From contig NZ_CP040005.1 in NCBI RefSeq assembly GCF_005696555.1, positions 2,294,001 through 2,358,000 on the forward strand: DNA of 64,000 bases. The letters are read 5' to 3'. This stretch comes from Actinomyces sp. oral taxon 171 str. F0337. Lineage in GTDB: Bacteria; Actinomycetota; Actinomycetes; Actinomycetales; Actinomycetaceae. Made by a program: the position numbers and the translations under genes. The notes under the pieces are model-generated. The model worked only from the letters and a program-made list of their open reading frames with translations. It was not told the DNA's origin and did not search any database. This document shows positions 24,006 to 34,625 of this stretch, in pieces. The stretch's first letter is position 1; the number at the start of each line of letters is the position of its first letter.

Positions 24006-26042
24006 TCAGTAGCGGTGTCGCCCGGTTCCCGGTGGCACCGACGGAGGGTCACCCGAGCCCCGATCGTCGTTCCCGCCCGGGGCGCGGCCGGCCTGCGGGC
24101 CTCGCACCGCTCCTGGGGAGCTTCCCGCACCCGATGCCCTCCCCTCACCGGACCACGGCGTCGCCGAGGGCCGGCACGGTGAACCGGGGACCGATCCCTG
24201 AGCCGGTGGCGGCGACTGAGCCGGTGGCGATGACTGAGCCGGTGGAATGATCGGAGAGCGGCTCGGGGACGGTCCCTGCGGCCGCCCCGGTGGATGATTC
24301 ACAGGCTGATTCACTGGCTGAATCGCAGGCGGTGGAGCCTGGAGCGGCTGCTGCGAGGTGCGCGCGGGCCCACCTGGCGCCTGGGGAGCCGGTAGACGCT
24401 CGCCAACCGCTCGTCCCCCGCCCCCGCCTTTGCGACGACGCCTCGCACCTGCGCTGCGCGCGGTCGAACGGTTTCTACCTCTGGTGCTTGGGACCTGGTC
24501 CGCGGGGTCTCGGTGCCCGTCACGCTTCTTCGAGCGCCGCAGCAGGGAACGACGAGGGGAACGGGCCTTGCGAGCCGCTGCCGCCTGCGGATCGATCCGG
24601 TCGACCAGTGCGCTCAGGGCCTTGCCCAGCGCACTGGTGGGCGCCCCTTCCAGGACGGCGCACCCCCGGAGCAGGCAGGCATCAGCCGTTGCCGCGTCGT
24701 CGGGCAGGAGCACAATGTCCTCCAGCCCGCCGAAACGCGCCAGCGCCTCTCGCAGAGCATGCTGGGGGGAAGGACCTGCGGCCGAGGCACGCACCCGGTT
24801 GATGATGACCTCGACCCGACCGGTGGGGCTCATGGAGGACCCCACCTCGTCGAGAAGCTGGAGCAGACGACGCACCCCGACGGGGTCCGCCCCGCCGACG
24901 ACCAGAATCACATCGGCATGCGATACCAGGTCGGCGGTCACGGCCCCGCGCCCGGGCTCCAGGGTGAAGTCGTCGACATCATCATCGACTGGCCCGCCGG
25001 CGACGTCGACGACGGTCCAGGCCGCGGCCCGACGGCACTGCAGCCAGACCTCGGTCATCGAGGCCGGTGGCAGCTCGCGCCAGCGCCCGGATCGCCCCAG
25101 GCCGCCCAGCAGGGAGAGCCCGCCACCCACCGGCGCCAGGACCCGTTGAAAGCTCTCGGCGTCAAGCCGGCCGTGGGTGGCCAGACGGGCCGCCCCGGCC
25201 AGAGCCGAGGAGTCCTCCGGCATGCCGAGGAGCTGCACGAGGCTGGGCGCCTCGACGTCGGCGTCCACGAGGATCGCACCGCCGGAAGCGGCCAGACCGT
25301 GGGCGAGGGAGGCGGAGACCGTTGAGCGTCCGGGAGATCCATGGGGCCCCCATACCAGGACGATTCTCCCCCGGCGCCCGTCGTCCGCCGGGCTCATCGC
25401 AGTCGGCTCCGGGCCGCGCCGCCGGTTCTGTCCGGAGATGCCACCGGTCCCAGCACCACCGGAGAACCAGGACGGCTGCGACGGCACCATTCCGTCTCCT
25501 GGGGAGCCGGGCGACTGGCGCCACAGCTCTTCGAGCCAGGCGGTCTCCTGGGCGGCCGCATTCGAGCCCGTAGAAGCGGGGGTGGCAGCGCTCAACCAGT
25601 CGGTGTCCACGGCCACCGGCCCAGTCACGGTCTCCGACACTGCAGCGCTGGCCGGTCCCGTCCCCTGGGATGATCCGCCGGAGGGCGCGCCGCGACGCAC
25701 GAGGTCCTGCATGACCGAGCAGATGCGGCTGGGATCCGTATCGCGCCTGAGAACCGGCCAACCCGCGCTGCGCCAGCGCTCCTCCTCGCAGTCATCGACC
25801 AGGAGCAGCCCGCTCAGGCCGGCGCGCGCGAGTCGGTCCAGGACGGTGCGGTCGATCTCGTCGAAGCCGGTGTCCAGGAGGGCGAAGGTTGCCAGTCCGG
25901 CCATGCCCGCTGAGAGCAGCTCGGGCAGGTCGGCGCATCTGCGTACGACGCACAGTCCGCTTCCCGCCTGGCTCAGCACACGCAGGATGTCTGCGTCGTC
26001 ACCGCTGAGAGCCAGGAGGACTCCGGCTCCTGGGACACTCAC
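24006..26042 (-). CDS. CpaE/MinD-like P-loop ATPase with Pro-rich C-terminus
   Basis: A 678-residue protein. The N-terminal 130 residues resemble the receiver-like atypical domain of CpaE/Tad localisation proteins. A linker follows, then a ParA/MinD-type ATPase domain beginning at about 230 with GRIVLVWGPHGSPGRSTVSA, and later AILVDADVEAPSLVQLLG, TVVDVAGGP and VILVVGGADPVGVRRLLQLL. The P-loop is atypical: the deviant-Walker lysines are absent and SPGRST replaces the usual GKTT. About 170 disordered, Arg/Pro-rich residues end the protein. Start GTG 26042 overlaps the stop of the SAF-domain gene (GTGA), so the pair is one operon. No pilus ATPase or pilin gene is nearby, so a pilus role is not supported. 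Confidence 0.75.
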   Translation of the reverse strand: MSVPGAGVLLALSGDDADILRVLSQAGSGLCVVRRCADLPELLSAGMAGLATFALLDTGFDEIDRTVLDRLARAGLSGLLLVDDCEEERWRSAGWPVLRRDTDPSRICSVMQDLVRRGAPSGGSSQGTGPASAAVSETVTGPVAVDTDWLSAATPASTGSNAAAQETAWLEELWRQSPGSPGDGMVPSQPSWFSGGAGTGGISGQNRRRGPEPTAMSPADDGRRGRIVLVWGPHGSPGRSTVSASLAHGLAASGGAILVDADVEAPSLVQLLGMPEDSSALAGAARLATHGRLDAESFQRVLAPVGGGLSLLGGLGRSGRWRELPPASMTEVWLQCRRAAAWTVVDVAGGPVDDDVDDFTLEPGRGAVTADLVSHADVILVVGGADPVGVRRLLQLLDEVGSSMSPTGRVEVIINRVRASAAGPSPQHALREALARFGGLEDIVLLPDDAATADACLLRGCAVLEGAPTSALGKALSALVDRIDPQAAAARKARSPRRSLLRRSKKRDGHRDPADQVPSTRGRNRSTARSAGARRRRKGGGGGRAVGERLPAPQAPGGPARTSQQPLQAPPPAIQPVNQPVNHPPGRPQGPSPSRSPIIPPAQSSPPAQSPPPAQGSVPGSPCRPSATPWSGEGRASGAGSSPGAVRGPQAGRAPGGNDDRGSGDPPSVPPGTGRHRY

Positions 26043-26806
26043 GAGGCCTTCTCCGCAGGCGCCTCCTGGCCGGTGGGAACCAGGACGAGTGCACCTTCTT
26101 GGCCGACGGCGCTGAGAACCGCGGCGAGGGAGCCCTCGGGGACCTTGACCTCCACTCCGGTACTGGGTCCGGAGATCAGCCCCTTGCTGGCCTCACCGAC
26201 CGATGCGATGACCAGTCCTGTGGCCACGCGGCGGGCTTCGACTCCCCCGGCCTGTCCTGATTGGTCGCCTTGACCGCTCTGAGCGGTCTGGCCGTCCTGC
26301 CCGGCCTGCGCAGTGGCGGGCGCCTGGGCCGCTGGCCTGCCCGCAACGCCTTCCTTGGGCACGATCCACAGATCGACGTAGTCGCCGACCCTCGTCGAGG
26401 CCGGCAGATTGGAGGCGACATTGAGGACCACCGGCCGCAGGGCCTGTTCCTGGCCGCTGTTGACGGCCGCCGTCGCCAGCAGCTCCCCCTTGCGCATGGA
26501 CCGTGTGGCCACAGCGCCGTCCGGCAGGTACCCGGCCTCAACATAGGCATCGGTCCCGGGGTGGGCCTCGACCACCGTGAGAACGCCGTCGGCAGCCAGG
26601 TCCGCCCCAGGAGCGACGTCCTGGGACAGCACGTAGACGCGGGTGGTGTCAGCGGCCGCGTCAACCGCCCAGGCTCCCAGGGCGACGGCTGCGGCGACCA
26701 GGACCACTCCCCCGGCCATGCGCGGGTCCTTCCACGCAGGACGGCGCCAACGGCCACCCCGGGGACGCTCAGGGTTGGTCAGGGATCGGGAACGGCGAGA
26801 TGACAT
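26039..26806 (-). CDS. SAF-domain membrane protein (CpaB/FlgA-like)
   Basis: A 255-residue protein: an Arg-rich cytoplasmic start, one membrane segment at about 32-52 (MAGGVVLVAAAVALGAWAV), then an extracytoplasmic SAF domain (TRVYVLSQDVAPGADLAADG, then AVATRSMRKGELL). A Gln/Gly-rich insert precedes the distal part GVEVKVPEGSLAAVLSAV. SAF domains occur in CpaB/RcpC pilus and FlgA flagellar chaperones and in antifreeze-like proteins. Start ATG 26806 has AAGGAGG 9 nt upstream; the longer frame upstream runs into the divergent promoter region. It is coupled to the CpaE-like ATPase downstream. Confidence 0.8.
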   Translation of the reverse strand: MSSRRSRSLTNPERPRGGRWRRPAWKDPRMAGGVVLVAAAVALGAWAVDAAADTTRVYVLSQDVAPGADLAADGVLTVVEAHPGTDAYVEAGYLPDGAVATRSMRKGELLATAAVNSGQEQALRPVVLNVASNLPASTRVGDYVDLWIVPKEGVAGRPAAQAPATAQAGQDGQTAQSGQGDQSGQAGGVEARRVATGLVIASVGEASKGLISGPSTGVEVKVPEGSLAAVLSAVGQEGALVLVPTGQEAPAEKAS

Positions 26807-26864
26807 CACGGGAATCCTCCTTGATCTCCTGCAATCATCGTTGGGATAAAATAGTACCTCAAGG

Positions 26865-26873
26865 TTATCCACA
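26865..26873 (+). promoter_or_regulatory. Perfect DnaA-box sequence TTATCCACA
   Basis: An exact consensus DnaA box lies in the 116-bp divergent region between the SAF gene and the HTH gene. A possible -10 TAAAAT (26847-26852) lies just upstream on the plus strand. It is single, so it is not an origin. It could mark DnaA control or be chance. Confidence 0.45.
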
Positions 26874-26922
26874 AGTGTCTTTAAGAATTGTGGAGAGGAT
26901 CCAGCAGTGGGATCATCGTGGT

Positions 26923-27147
26923 ATGAGCACACGATTCCTGACCATCGCCGACGTCGCCGAGCAGCTTCAGCTGTCCGCCCAGGCCGTGCGCGCTCTCATC
27001 CGTACCGGCGACCTTCCGGCCATTCAGGTCGGCGCCCGCAAGCTCTGGCGCATTGAGGATCAGGCCCTGGAGGACTACATCCAGCGCCAGCTCGCCTCGA
27101 CCAGGGCCATGGTCGCGGCGGGCTGGAGCGAGGACGAGGAGCCCTGA
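26923..27147 (+). CDS. Helix-turn-helix DNA-binding protein, excisionase/MerR-like
   Basis: A 74-residue protein that is almost entirely a winged helix-turn-helix of the excisionase type (FLTIADVAEQLQLSAQAVRA, then GDLPAIQVGARKLWRIEDQALEDYI). This family is common as small chromosomal regulators in Actinobacteria and does not imply a prophage here: no integrase is present. Start ATG 26923 gives the family N-terminus MSTRFLTIADVA; no clear ribosome binding site precedes it (a GGGA lies 9 nt away). It is divergent from the SAF/CpaE pair, which it might regulate. Confidence 0.85.
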   Translation: MSTRFLTIADVAEQLQLSAQAVRALIRTGDLPAIQVGARKLWRIEDQALEDYIQRQLASTRAMVAAGWSEDEEP

Positions 27148-27166
27148 GCCACCCCGTCCGGTACCG

Positions 27167-27715
27167 TCAGCGACTGCGCAGCACCTCGATGGCAGCGGTC
27201 ATAACGCTGACAACCCCTGCACCACCCACCCCGGGGCCACGACGCGAACGGCCCCCACCCTCAGGGTCGACGGCGACATCGACATGGTCCGCTCCCACCC
27301 GGACCAGCCGCCCCACCACTTCTCCAGAGCCCATCACCAGGCGCACCCGCGCTCCCCGCCGGGCGATCTCACGCATCAGAGCGGTGAGCGTGGGCCGACG
27401 TCGACCATCCCGGGGTGCCGGGCCGGCGAGGGACACCACGGTGGCCACCGCACCCACTGGGACAACGGCCTGCAGCCCCTCCCCCTCATCGATGAGGACA
27501 TAGGAGGGCTCCACCCGGGAGACGACACCATCGACAGGAACACCGCTGCGAGTCCGCACGTGGATGGACCGCCCCACAGAGCCTCGCAGACGGTCGACGA
27601 CCTCGATGGAGGCCTGCTCGGCCTCCGCAAGCTCCGCACTCTGCGCCACCAGGTCCGCCCGACGCTCAGCATCGAAGCCGCTCTCCAGGTCGGCAAGCAT
27701 CGCATCCCAGTCCAT
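27167..27715 (-). CDS. Conserved actinobacterial hypothetical protein
   Basis: A 182-residue cytoplasmic protein I know only as a conserved actinobacterial hypothetical, sometimes annotated as a Fis-family regulator without good reason. It begins with a helical segment MDWDAMLADLESGFDAERRA, followed by a small beta-rich, possibly Sm-like domain (GRSIHVRTRSGVPVDGVVSR, EPSYVLIDEGEGLQAVVPV) and a second half with LTALMREIARRGARVRLVMG. It converges with the HTH gene 19 bp away. No motif reveals an activity. Confidence 0.75.
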   Translation of the reverse strand: MDWDAMLADLESGFDAERRADLVAQSAELAEAEQASIEVVDRLRGSVGRSIHVRTRSGVPVDGVVSRVEPSYVLIDEGEGLQAVVPVGAVATVVSLAGPAPRDGRRRPTLTALMREIARRGARVRLVMGSGEVVGRLVRVGADHVDVAVDPEGGGRSRRGPGVGGAGVVSVMTAAIEVLRSR

Positions 27716-27836
27716 GGGCCCACCTCACCACAGTCCGCACGCCGAGGAAAGCGTTCCGAGGCGGCTCATACCGTGCCACCGGCAACACCCTCCCCACCGC
27801 CACGCCCCAGGATTGCGACATGACGTATCACGACTA

Positions 27837-27865
27837 TTGACATCTTTGCACTATAGGCGTACACC
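27837..27865 (+). promoter_or_regulatory. Candidate promoter for the LysM gene
   Basis: TTGACA (27837-27842), 17-bp spacer, TACACC (27860-27865). A start about 7 nt later would leave a leader of some 33 nt before ATG 27905. The -35 is perfect; the -10 differs from TANNNT at the last base. The region is AT-rich against its surroundings. Confidence 0.45.
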
Positions 27866-27904
27866 TAACATTATCAAAGAACATCATCGGTGATGGAGGA
27901 TGAC

Positions 27905-28804
27905 ATGCGGGCTCATCAACGGCTGGTGCTACTGGCCGGAGCGTCAGGGGCTGTCCTGATACTTCTGGGACACATGGCCCACCGCGCCGCGGAGCAGCTC
28001 CTGGAGGTCCCGCCGCAGTCCTGGGGTCTGAGCGAGCTGTCCGACGCCATCGTCGCCGGGACCTGCGCATTCGGAACCCTGGGGGCCTTGTGGCACGTGA
28101 TCTCAGCCCTCCTGGCACTCATGACGCTTCCCAGGGCGGACGGGCCCGGATCCCTCCGTCGAGGCGGCGCCTCCGCACTGGCGGCCAGGCTTCTCGAGGC
28201 CTGGGGAGCACCCGCGGTCAGGCGCATCACCGCTTCCGCACTGCTCGTCTCCCTGTCCTCGGCGCCGGCACTGGCCGCCGAGGGGACCGCCGGCGGGGAC
28301 GACCTCGGATGGCACCCCACCAGCTCGGCGCCCGCCTCCCCACCGTCGCAGTCCTCGACGCCGTCGCCTCAAGCCGACCAACCGGCTCCGGAGGCGACTG
28401 CCGGGACGGGAGCCTCCCAGTCCCGGTCCGAGAGCTCCACGGCTTCAGCCGAGCAGGCCCCTTCGACCGGCTCCAGCGCCTCGGACCGCTCGAGCCAGTC
28501 AGCGGAGCCGCCCTCACCGAGCAGCTCCCGGGCGCAGTCCTCCGCCGGCCCCGCCCCCCAGACCTCGTCGACACCCACCTACACCGTCGTGCCCGGCGAG
28601 AGCCTGTGGTCGATCACCGCCCGCCTTCTGCCCGCCGGATCCGGCCCCGAACAGATCGCGCAGGCCTGGCCGGTCCTGTATCGCGCCAACTCCGACGTCG
28701 TCGGCGCCGACCCGTCACTGATCCGGCCCGGCACGGTCCTGAGTGTCCCGGACTCCCTGTCAGCACCGAGCACGACGACAGGAGGCCAGGCGCCATCACG
28801 ATGA
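27905..28804 (+). CDS. LysM-domain membrane protein
   Basis: A 299-residue envelope protein with hydrophobic segments at about 5-22, 50-75 and 100-122. A Ser/Pro/Gln-rich extracytoplasmic linker (about 130-220) leads to one C-terminal LysM domain from about 224 (TYTVVPGESLWSITARLLPA to IRPGTVLSVPDS). LysM binds peptidoglycan. Start ATG 27905 is preceded by GGAGG at 5 nt; two in-frame codons at 27890/27893 would overlap that site. The same pairing with an Rv3235-family gene next to secA occurs in other Actinobacteria, so a housekeeping envelope role is likely, though unproven. Confidence 0.88.
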   Translation: MRAHQRLVLLAGASGAVLILLGHMAHRAAEQLLEVPPQSWGLSELSDAIVAGTCAFGTLGALWHVISALLALMTLPRADGPGSLRRGGASALAARLLEAWGAPAVRRITASALLVSLSSAPALAAEGTAGGDDLGWHPTSSAPASPPSQSSTPSPQADQPAPEATAGTGASQSRSESSTASAEQAPSTGSSASDRSSQSAEPPSPSSSRAQSSAGPAPQTSSTPTYTVVPGESLWSITARLLPAGSGPEQIAQAWPVLYRANSDVVGADPSLIRPGTVLSVPDSLSAPSTTTGGQAPSR

Positions 28805-28913
28805 ATCGCACCGCACCCGCACCGACGGCTTCCACCGTCGGCCTCGAATGCCGTCACCAGTTCACCTCACACTTCGTGCCCACCGGGCACCCGCCTACTC
28901 TCAGGAGCCCGCC

Positions 28914-29423
28914 ATGACCGCCACCACCCGAACCACTCAGCCCGTGCACCGCAAGACCGGCCCGCAACGCCGCAGCCGCCCCGCACCGAGTCACCCGACG
29001 CCGACTCGTGCCGTTCCGCAGAAGCCCTCCAGGCCGGCGAACAGCTCGGGATCCGTCACACAGGGGGGCTCTCTGACAAGACAGCCGAGCACCGGCACCG
29101 ACGCCTCACGCACGGCCGCGATCGTGGTGACTGCCGCCAGCGAGGTCCTGGCCGGACTGCGACCCGTGGACCACCTGGTCCGCTGGACGAGCCCCTCCCT
29201 GTTCGAGGCCATCGCCCGCCGAGCAGGCCTGGCCGCACGGATCCTCGGGCGCCAGGCGAGCCCGCGAAGACCACGCATCCGCAGCGTACGCACCGAGCTG
29301 ACGATGTCGGGGGCCTGCGAGGCAACCGTTCTCCTGGAGGAGGGAAACCGGGTCCGGGCCGCGGCGGCACGCCTGGAGCTGTTGCGCGAACGCTGGATCC
29401 TCACCAGCCTGGAGATGGCGTGA
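28914..29423 (+). CDS. Rv3235-family protein (DUF6459)
   Basis: A 169-residue basic protein. A disordered Pro/Arg/Thr-rich N-terminal half precedes a compact C-terminal domain (ASEVLAGLRPVDHLVRWTSP, RIRSVRTELTMSGACEATVL, RVRAAAARLELLRERWILTS). This matches the Rv3235 family encoded near secA in mycobacteria and relatives; function is unknown. Start ATG 28914 has AGGAG 6 nt upstream. It is probably co-transcribed with the LysM gene, 109 bp upstream. The stop codon is embedded in the terminator stem. Confidence 0.8.
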   Translation: MTATTRTTQPVHRKTGPQRRSRPAPSHPTPTRAVPQKPSRPANSSGSVTQGGSLTRQPSTGTDASRTAAIVVTAASEVLAGLRPVDHLVRWTSPSLFEAIARRAGLAARILGRQASPRRPRIRSVRTELTMSGACEATVLLEEGNRVRAAAARLELLRERWILTSLEMA

Positions 29424-29464
29424 TCCCGTCGGAGCCCGGTTGGTCACCGGGTTCCGACGGGATC
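29422..29464. terminator. Bidirectional terminator between Rv3235-family gene and secA
   Basis: 19-bp stem with one G-U pair (29422-29440 with 29446-29464), 5-nt loop, arm beginning GATCCCGTCGGA. It overlaps the stop codon of the plus-strand gene and lies 30 bp past the secA stop. Confidence 0.85.
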
Positions 29465-29494
29465 GTCCGCAGTCCTGTCAGCTCTTACTGAGCC

Positions 29495-32314
<2,820 letters not shown>

Positions 32315-32398
32315 GCTGCATTCTCCCTTGGGACGTCATATTGCGAAGAGCGATGATGAGACGGATGCCGTCTCGGCGCGAGTCGCCGACTCGGCATA

Positions 32399-32441
32399 GG
32401 CTCAGGATCGGCTCAGGATCGGCTCGGCATCGGTTCAGGTC
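32399..32441. repeat. Four 11-bp direct repeats upstream of secA
   Basis: GGCTCAGGATC occurs twice (32399-32409, 32410-32420), followed by GGCTCGGCATC (32421-32431) and GGTTCAGGTC (32432-32441). The 11-bp period is close to one helical turn. The array lies 85 bp upstream of secA in the 319-bp divergent region before comF, which otherwise shows no gene. Confidence 0.6.
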
Positions 32442-32633
32442 TCACCGGCTACCTGCCTCCGTACTCTAGTGGACCTCGGTGAGCGGCGGTCTTTCCAGCA
32501 CCGAGATTCTTCCCACCGAGGACACGGACGGAGCAAGGGGCCACAGGGGGCGGCGATGGCGACCGCCCCGCCGCAATGTGGACCGCGAGCGCCAGCAGGA
32601 GCGGGAACAATCCTCCTGCGTCACAGTGAGGGC

Positions 32634-33626
32634 ATGGCGCAGCACCGGCACGAGCCTTGGCATCCCACCGCACTCCGTCTGCCGCTGGACCTGTGGGCGG
32701 GGTTCTCACCGGGCCTGTCCCTGGGGCTGCCGACGAGCTGCGCGGGCTGCGGACGCTGGGAGACGGCGCTGTGCCCGCGGTGCCGGGAGCTGCTCGAGGC
32801 GGAGCCCTTCGCCGTGGAGCACGCTGACGCCGCCGGCGACCTGGACATCCAGGCCCTGGCGTCCTACACCGGTCCGGTGCGCACCATGGTTCTGGGGTGG
32901 AAGAACGGCGCCCGGGAGGACCTGTCGGAGGTGATGGCCCGCTCCGGTCGGCACCTGGGGCGCTGGTGGGCGCAGACGCACGCGCCGGACGAGGTCTGGG
33001 CGGACCCTCCCCGGGGCACGCGGGCTCTGCTCGTGGTCCCGGCACCCTCCGGGGTCGCACGCCGTCTGCGCGGCCGGTTGGTGGCGGCCCGCCTGGCCGA
33101 CGCCGTCACCCGGGGGATCTCCGAGCAGTGGGCCGAGCAGGTGCGCTCCACGTCCCCCGCCGCCCCGTCGGTCCTGGAGGTGGCGGCTCCGACGTCGACT
33201 CCCGGGGGGCCGACCGCCGCGCTCGTGCTGAGCACGGACCTGCTGCGGCGTCGGGGCGGCGGGGCGCACCAGGCGGGTCGATCCGCCCGTCAGCGGCGGG
33301 GCAACCGCGCCGCGGCTGCGCGCCTGCTGGCCCCCGTCGCCGGCCTGCCGGTCCTGCTGGTCGACGACGTCGTGACCACCGGGGCCACTCTGGGCAGCTG
33401 CGCCCGGGCACTGCGGGCGGACGGCGGGCGGGTGCTGGGAGCCCTGGCACTGAGTGCCGCCCCGCCTCCGGCGCATGCGCGCGTCACGGTGCCGGCCAGA
33501 CCCTCCCCGACGGTCCCGGGACGCGGCAGCCCCGTGACGTCGATTGATCCGGGAGCGTCCGCCTTGTCCGCCTGCGGCGATCAGGAGGCTTCTTCTGGGC
33601 GTGGCGCGTACGGAAAGGAGGCATAA
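32634..33626 (+). CDS. comF: ComF-family phosphoribosyltransferase-like protein
   Basis: A 330-residue protein with the ComF layout: an N-terminal zinc-ribbon-like motif CAGCGRWETALCPRC, the segment ALASYTGPVRTMVLGWKNGA, and a C-terminal PRTase-type PRPP loop VLLVDDVVTTGATL. ComF proteins support uptake of single-stranded DNA in naturally competent bacteria; in Actinobacteria the gene is kept beside hpf and secA, and its role there is less clear. The start is uncertain: ATG 32634 gives MAQHRHEPWHP but has only GAGGG very close; ATG 32556 is an alternative. An Ala/Arg-rich insert sits before the PRPP loop and the protein has a disordered tail. Confidence 0.85.
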   Translation: MAQHRHEPWHPTALRLPLDLWAGFSPGLSLGLPTSCAGCGRWETALCPRCRELLEAEPFAVEHADAAGDLDIQALASYTGPVRTMVLGWKNGAREDLSEVMARSGRHLGRWWAQTHAPDEVWADPPRGTRALLVVPAPSGVARRLRGRLVAARLADAVTRGISEQWAEQVRSTSPAAPSVLEVAAPTSTPGGPTAALVLSTDLLRRRGGGAHQAGRSARQRRGNRAAAARLLAPVAGLPVLLVDDVVTTGATLGSCARALRADGGRVLGALALSAAPPPAHARVTVPARPSPTVPGRGSPVTSIDPGASALSACGDQEASSGRGAYGKEA

Positions 33627-33728
33627 ACAGCCCCATATGGTGTACCTTGTGTGGCACAAAGCACAGGCGGTTCCGACGCCGACAAGGACGGTCGGCCGGG
33701 GCCCGCCTCGGTGCCTGAGGGCCCTCAC

Positions 33729-33772
33729 GAGGTGATCAGGAGGTGATGACACCAGTCCCGAACCCGCCGTGA
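33729..33772 (+). other. Tandem Shine-Dalgarno repeat and eight-codon ORF before hpf
   Basis: GAGGTGAT occurs twice 11 bp apart (33729-33736, 33740-33747); the second copy extends to AGGAGGTGAT, the full anti-16S complement. ATG 33746 opens a tiny frame MTPVPNPP ending at TGA 33770-33772. The spacing from AGGAGG is only 2 nt, so translation is doubtful. It lies in the 212-bp leader region of hpf. Confidence 0.3.
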
Positions 33773-33838
33773 GACGTGGCGGGTACTTGTCACGCGGCCC
33801 GTCAGGGCCGGCCCACGAGCCCAGAAAGAGGTTCCACC

Positions 33839-34489
33839 ATGGATATCACCGTCGTCGGTCGTAACGCCGAGATCAGTTCTCGCCTGCGCGACTACGTCGA
33901 GGACAAGGCCGTCAAGGTTGAGCAGTTCGACCCCCGGGTCCAGCGCGTCGAGGTGGAGGTCACCCATGAGCGCAACCCGCGTCAGGCCGACACCGCCGAG
34001 AGAGTGGAGATCACCGTCGTCTCCAAGGGCCCGATCATCCGGGCGGAGGCCTCCTCCTCGGACCGCTTCGCCGCTTTCGATATCGCCATGGGCAAGCTGA
34101 CCGAGCGCCTTCGCCGGGCCAGGGACCGCAAGAAGGACCACCACCGCCGTCACACCGTGGCCGCACCGAATGAGAACCTCCAGACAGCACGCGACACGGA
34201 GGAGCCCCTCGTCCCCGAGACCGATGACGCACCGATCGAGGACTCCCCCTCCGCACCCACCGAACCGGGCGTCGCCGTTGAGGCGCAGCTCGGCGACTCC
34301 CCGGTGATCGTGCGTCAGAAGCTGCACGAGGCCAGGCCGATGACCGTTGACGAGGCCCTCTACCAGATGGAGCTCGTGGGGCACCCCTTCTACCTGTTCA
34401 TCGAGAAGTCCACCAAGCAGCCCTGCGCCGTCTACCACCGGCATGGATGGACCTACGGCGTCATCCGCCTGGACGCCCAGGTGCTGTAG
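33839..34489 (+). CDS. hpf: Ribosome hibernation-promoting factor, long form
   Basis: Binds the 30S subunit and dimerises 70S ribosomes into inactive 100S particles in stationary phase or stress. The 216-residue product has an N-terminal HPF/RaiA domain (MDITVVGRNAEISSRLRDYV) ending in a basic helix (RLRRARDRKKDHHRRH), an acidic linker, and the C-terminal dimerisation domain of long HPF (KLHEARPMTVDEALYQMELV, FYLFIEKSTKQPCAVYHRHG). Start ATG 33839 has AGAGG 7 nt upstream. It lies between comF and the convergent lpqB, the same order as in mycobacteria. Confidence 0.96.
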   Translation: MDITVVGRNAEISSRLRDYVEDKAVKVEQFDPRVQRVEVEVTHERNPRQADTAERVEITVVSKGPIIRAEASSSDRFAAFDIAMGKLTERLRRARDRKKDHHRRHTVAAPNENLQTARDTEEPLVPETDDAPIEDSPSAPTEPGVAVEAQLGDSPVIVRQKLHEARPMTVDEALYQMELVGHPFYLFIEKSTKQPCAVYHRHGWTYGVIRLDAQVL

Positions 34490-34498
34490 CCCGTCCGG

Positions 34499-34565
34499 CC
34501 CCGCATCGCGGGGTCCGTCCTGATATCCGGGTGCTCCGCGGTCCTCACCGACCGGGGGCACCCGG
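34499..34565. terminator. Double hairpin after hpf
   Basis: CCCCGC/GCGGGG (34499-34513, 3-nt loop) lies 9 bp past the hpf stop. A second stem CCGGGTGC/GCACCCGG (34527-34565) follows, with an inner GGTC/GACC. It lies in the gap between convergent hpf and lpqB. Confidence 0.65.
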
Positions 34566-34625
34566 AGTTGCGTGACCGAGGGCGTCACCGGGGTAAGAGT
34601 CGGGCGGCGGGAGCGGGTGGAGGGG

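Noticed and set aside
26865..26873. Replication origin
   Set aside because: Only one DnaA box, no dnaA/dnaN/gyrB genes and no AT-rich unwinding region.
26923..27147. Excisionase-type HTH gene as a mark of a mobile element
   Set aside because: No integrase, attachment-site repeats or phage genes nearby; this HTH type is common in ordinary actinobacterial regulators.
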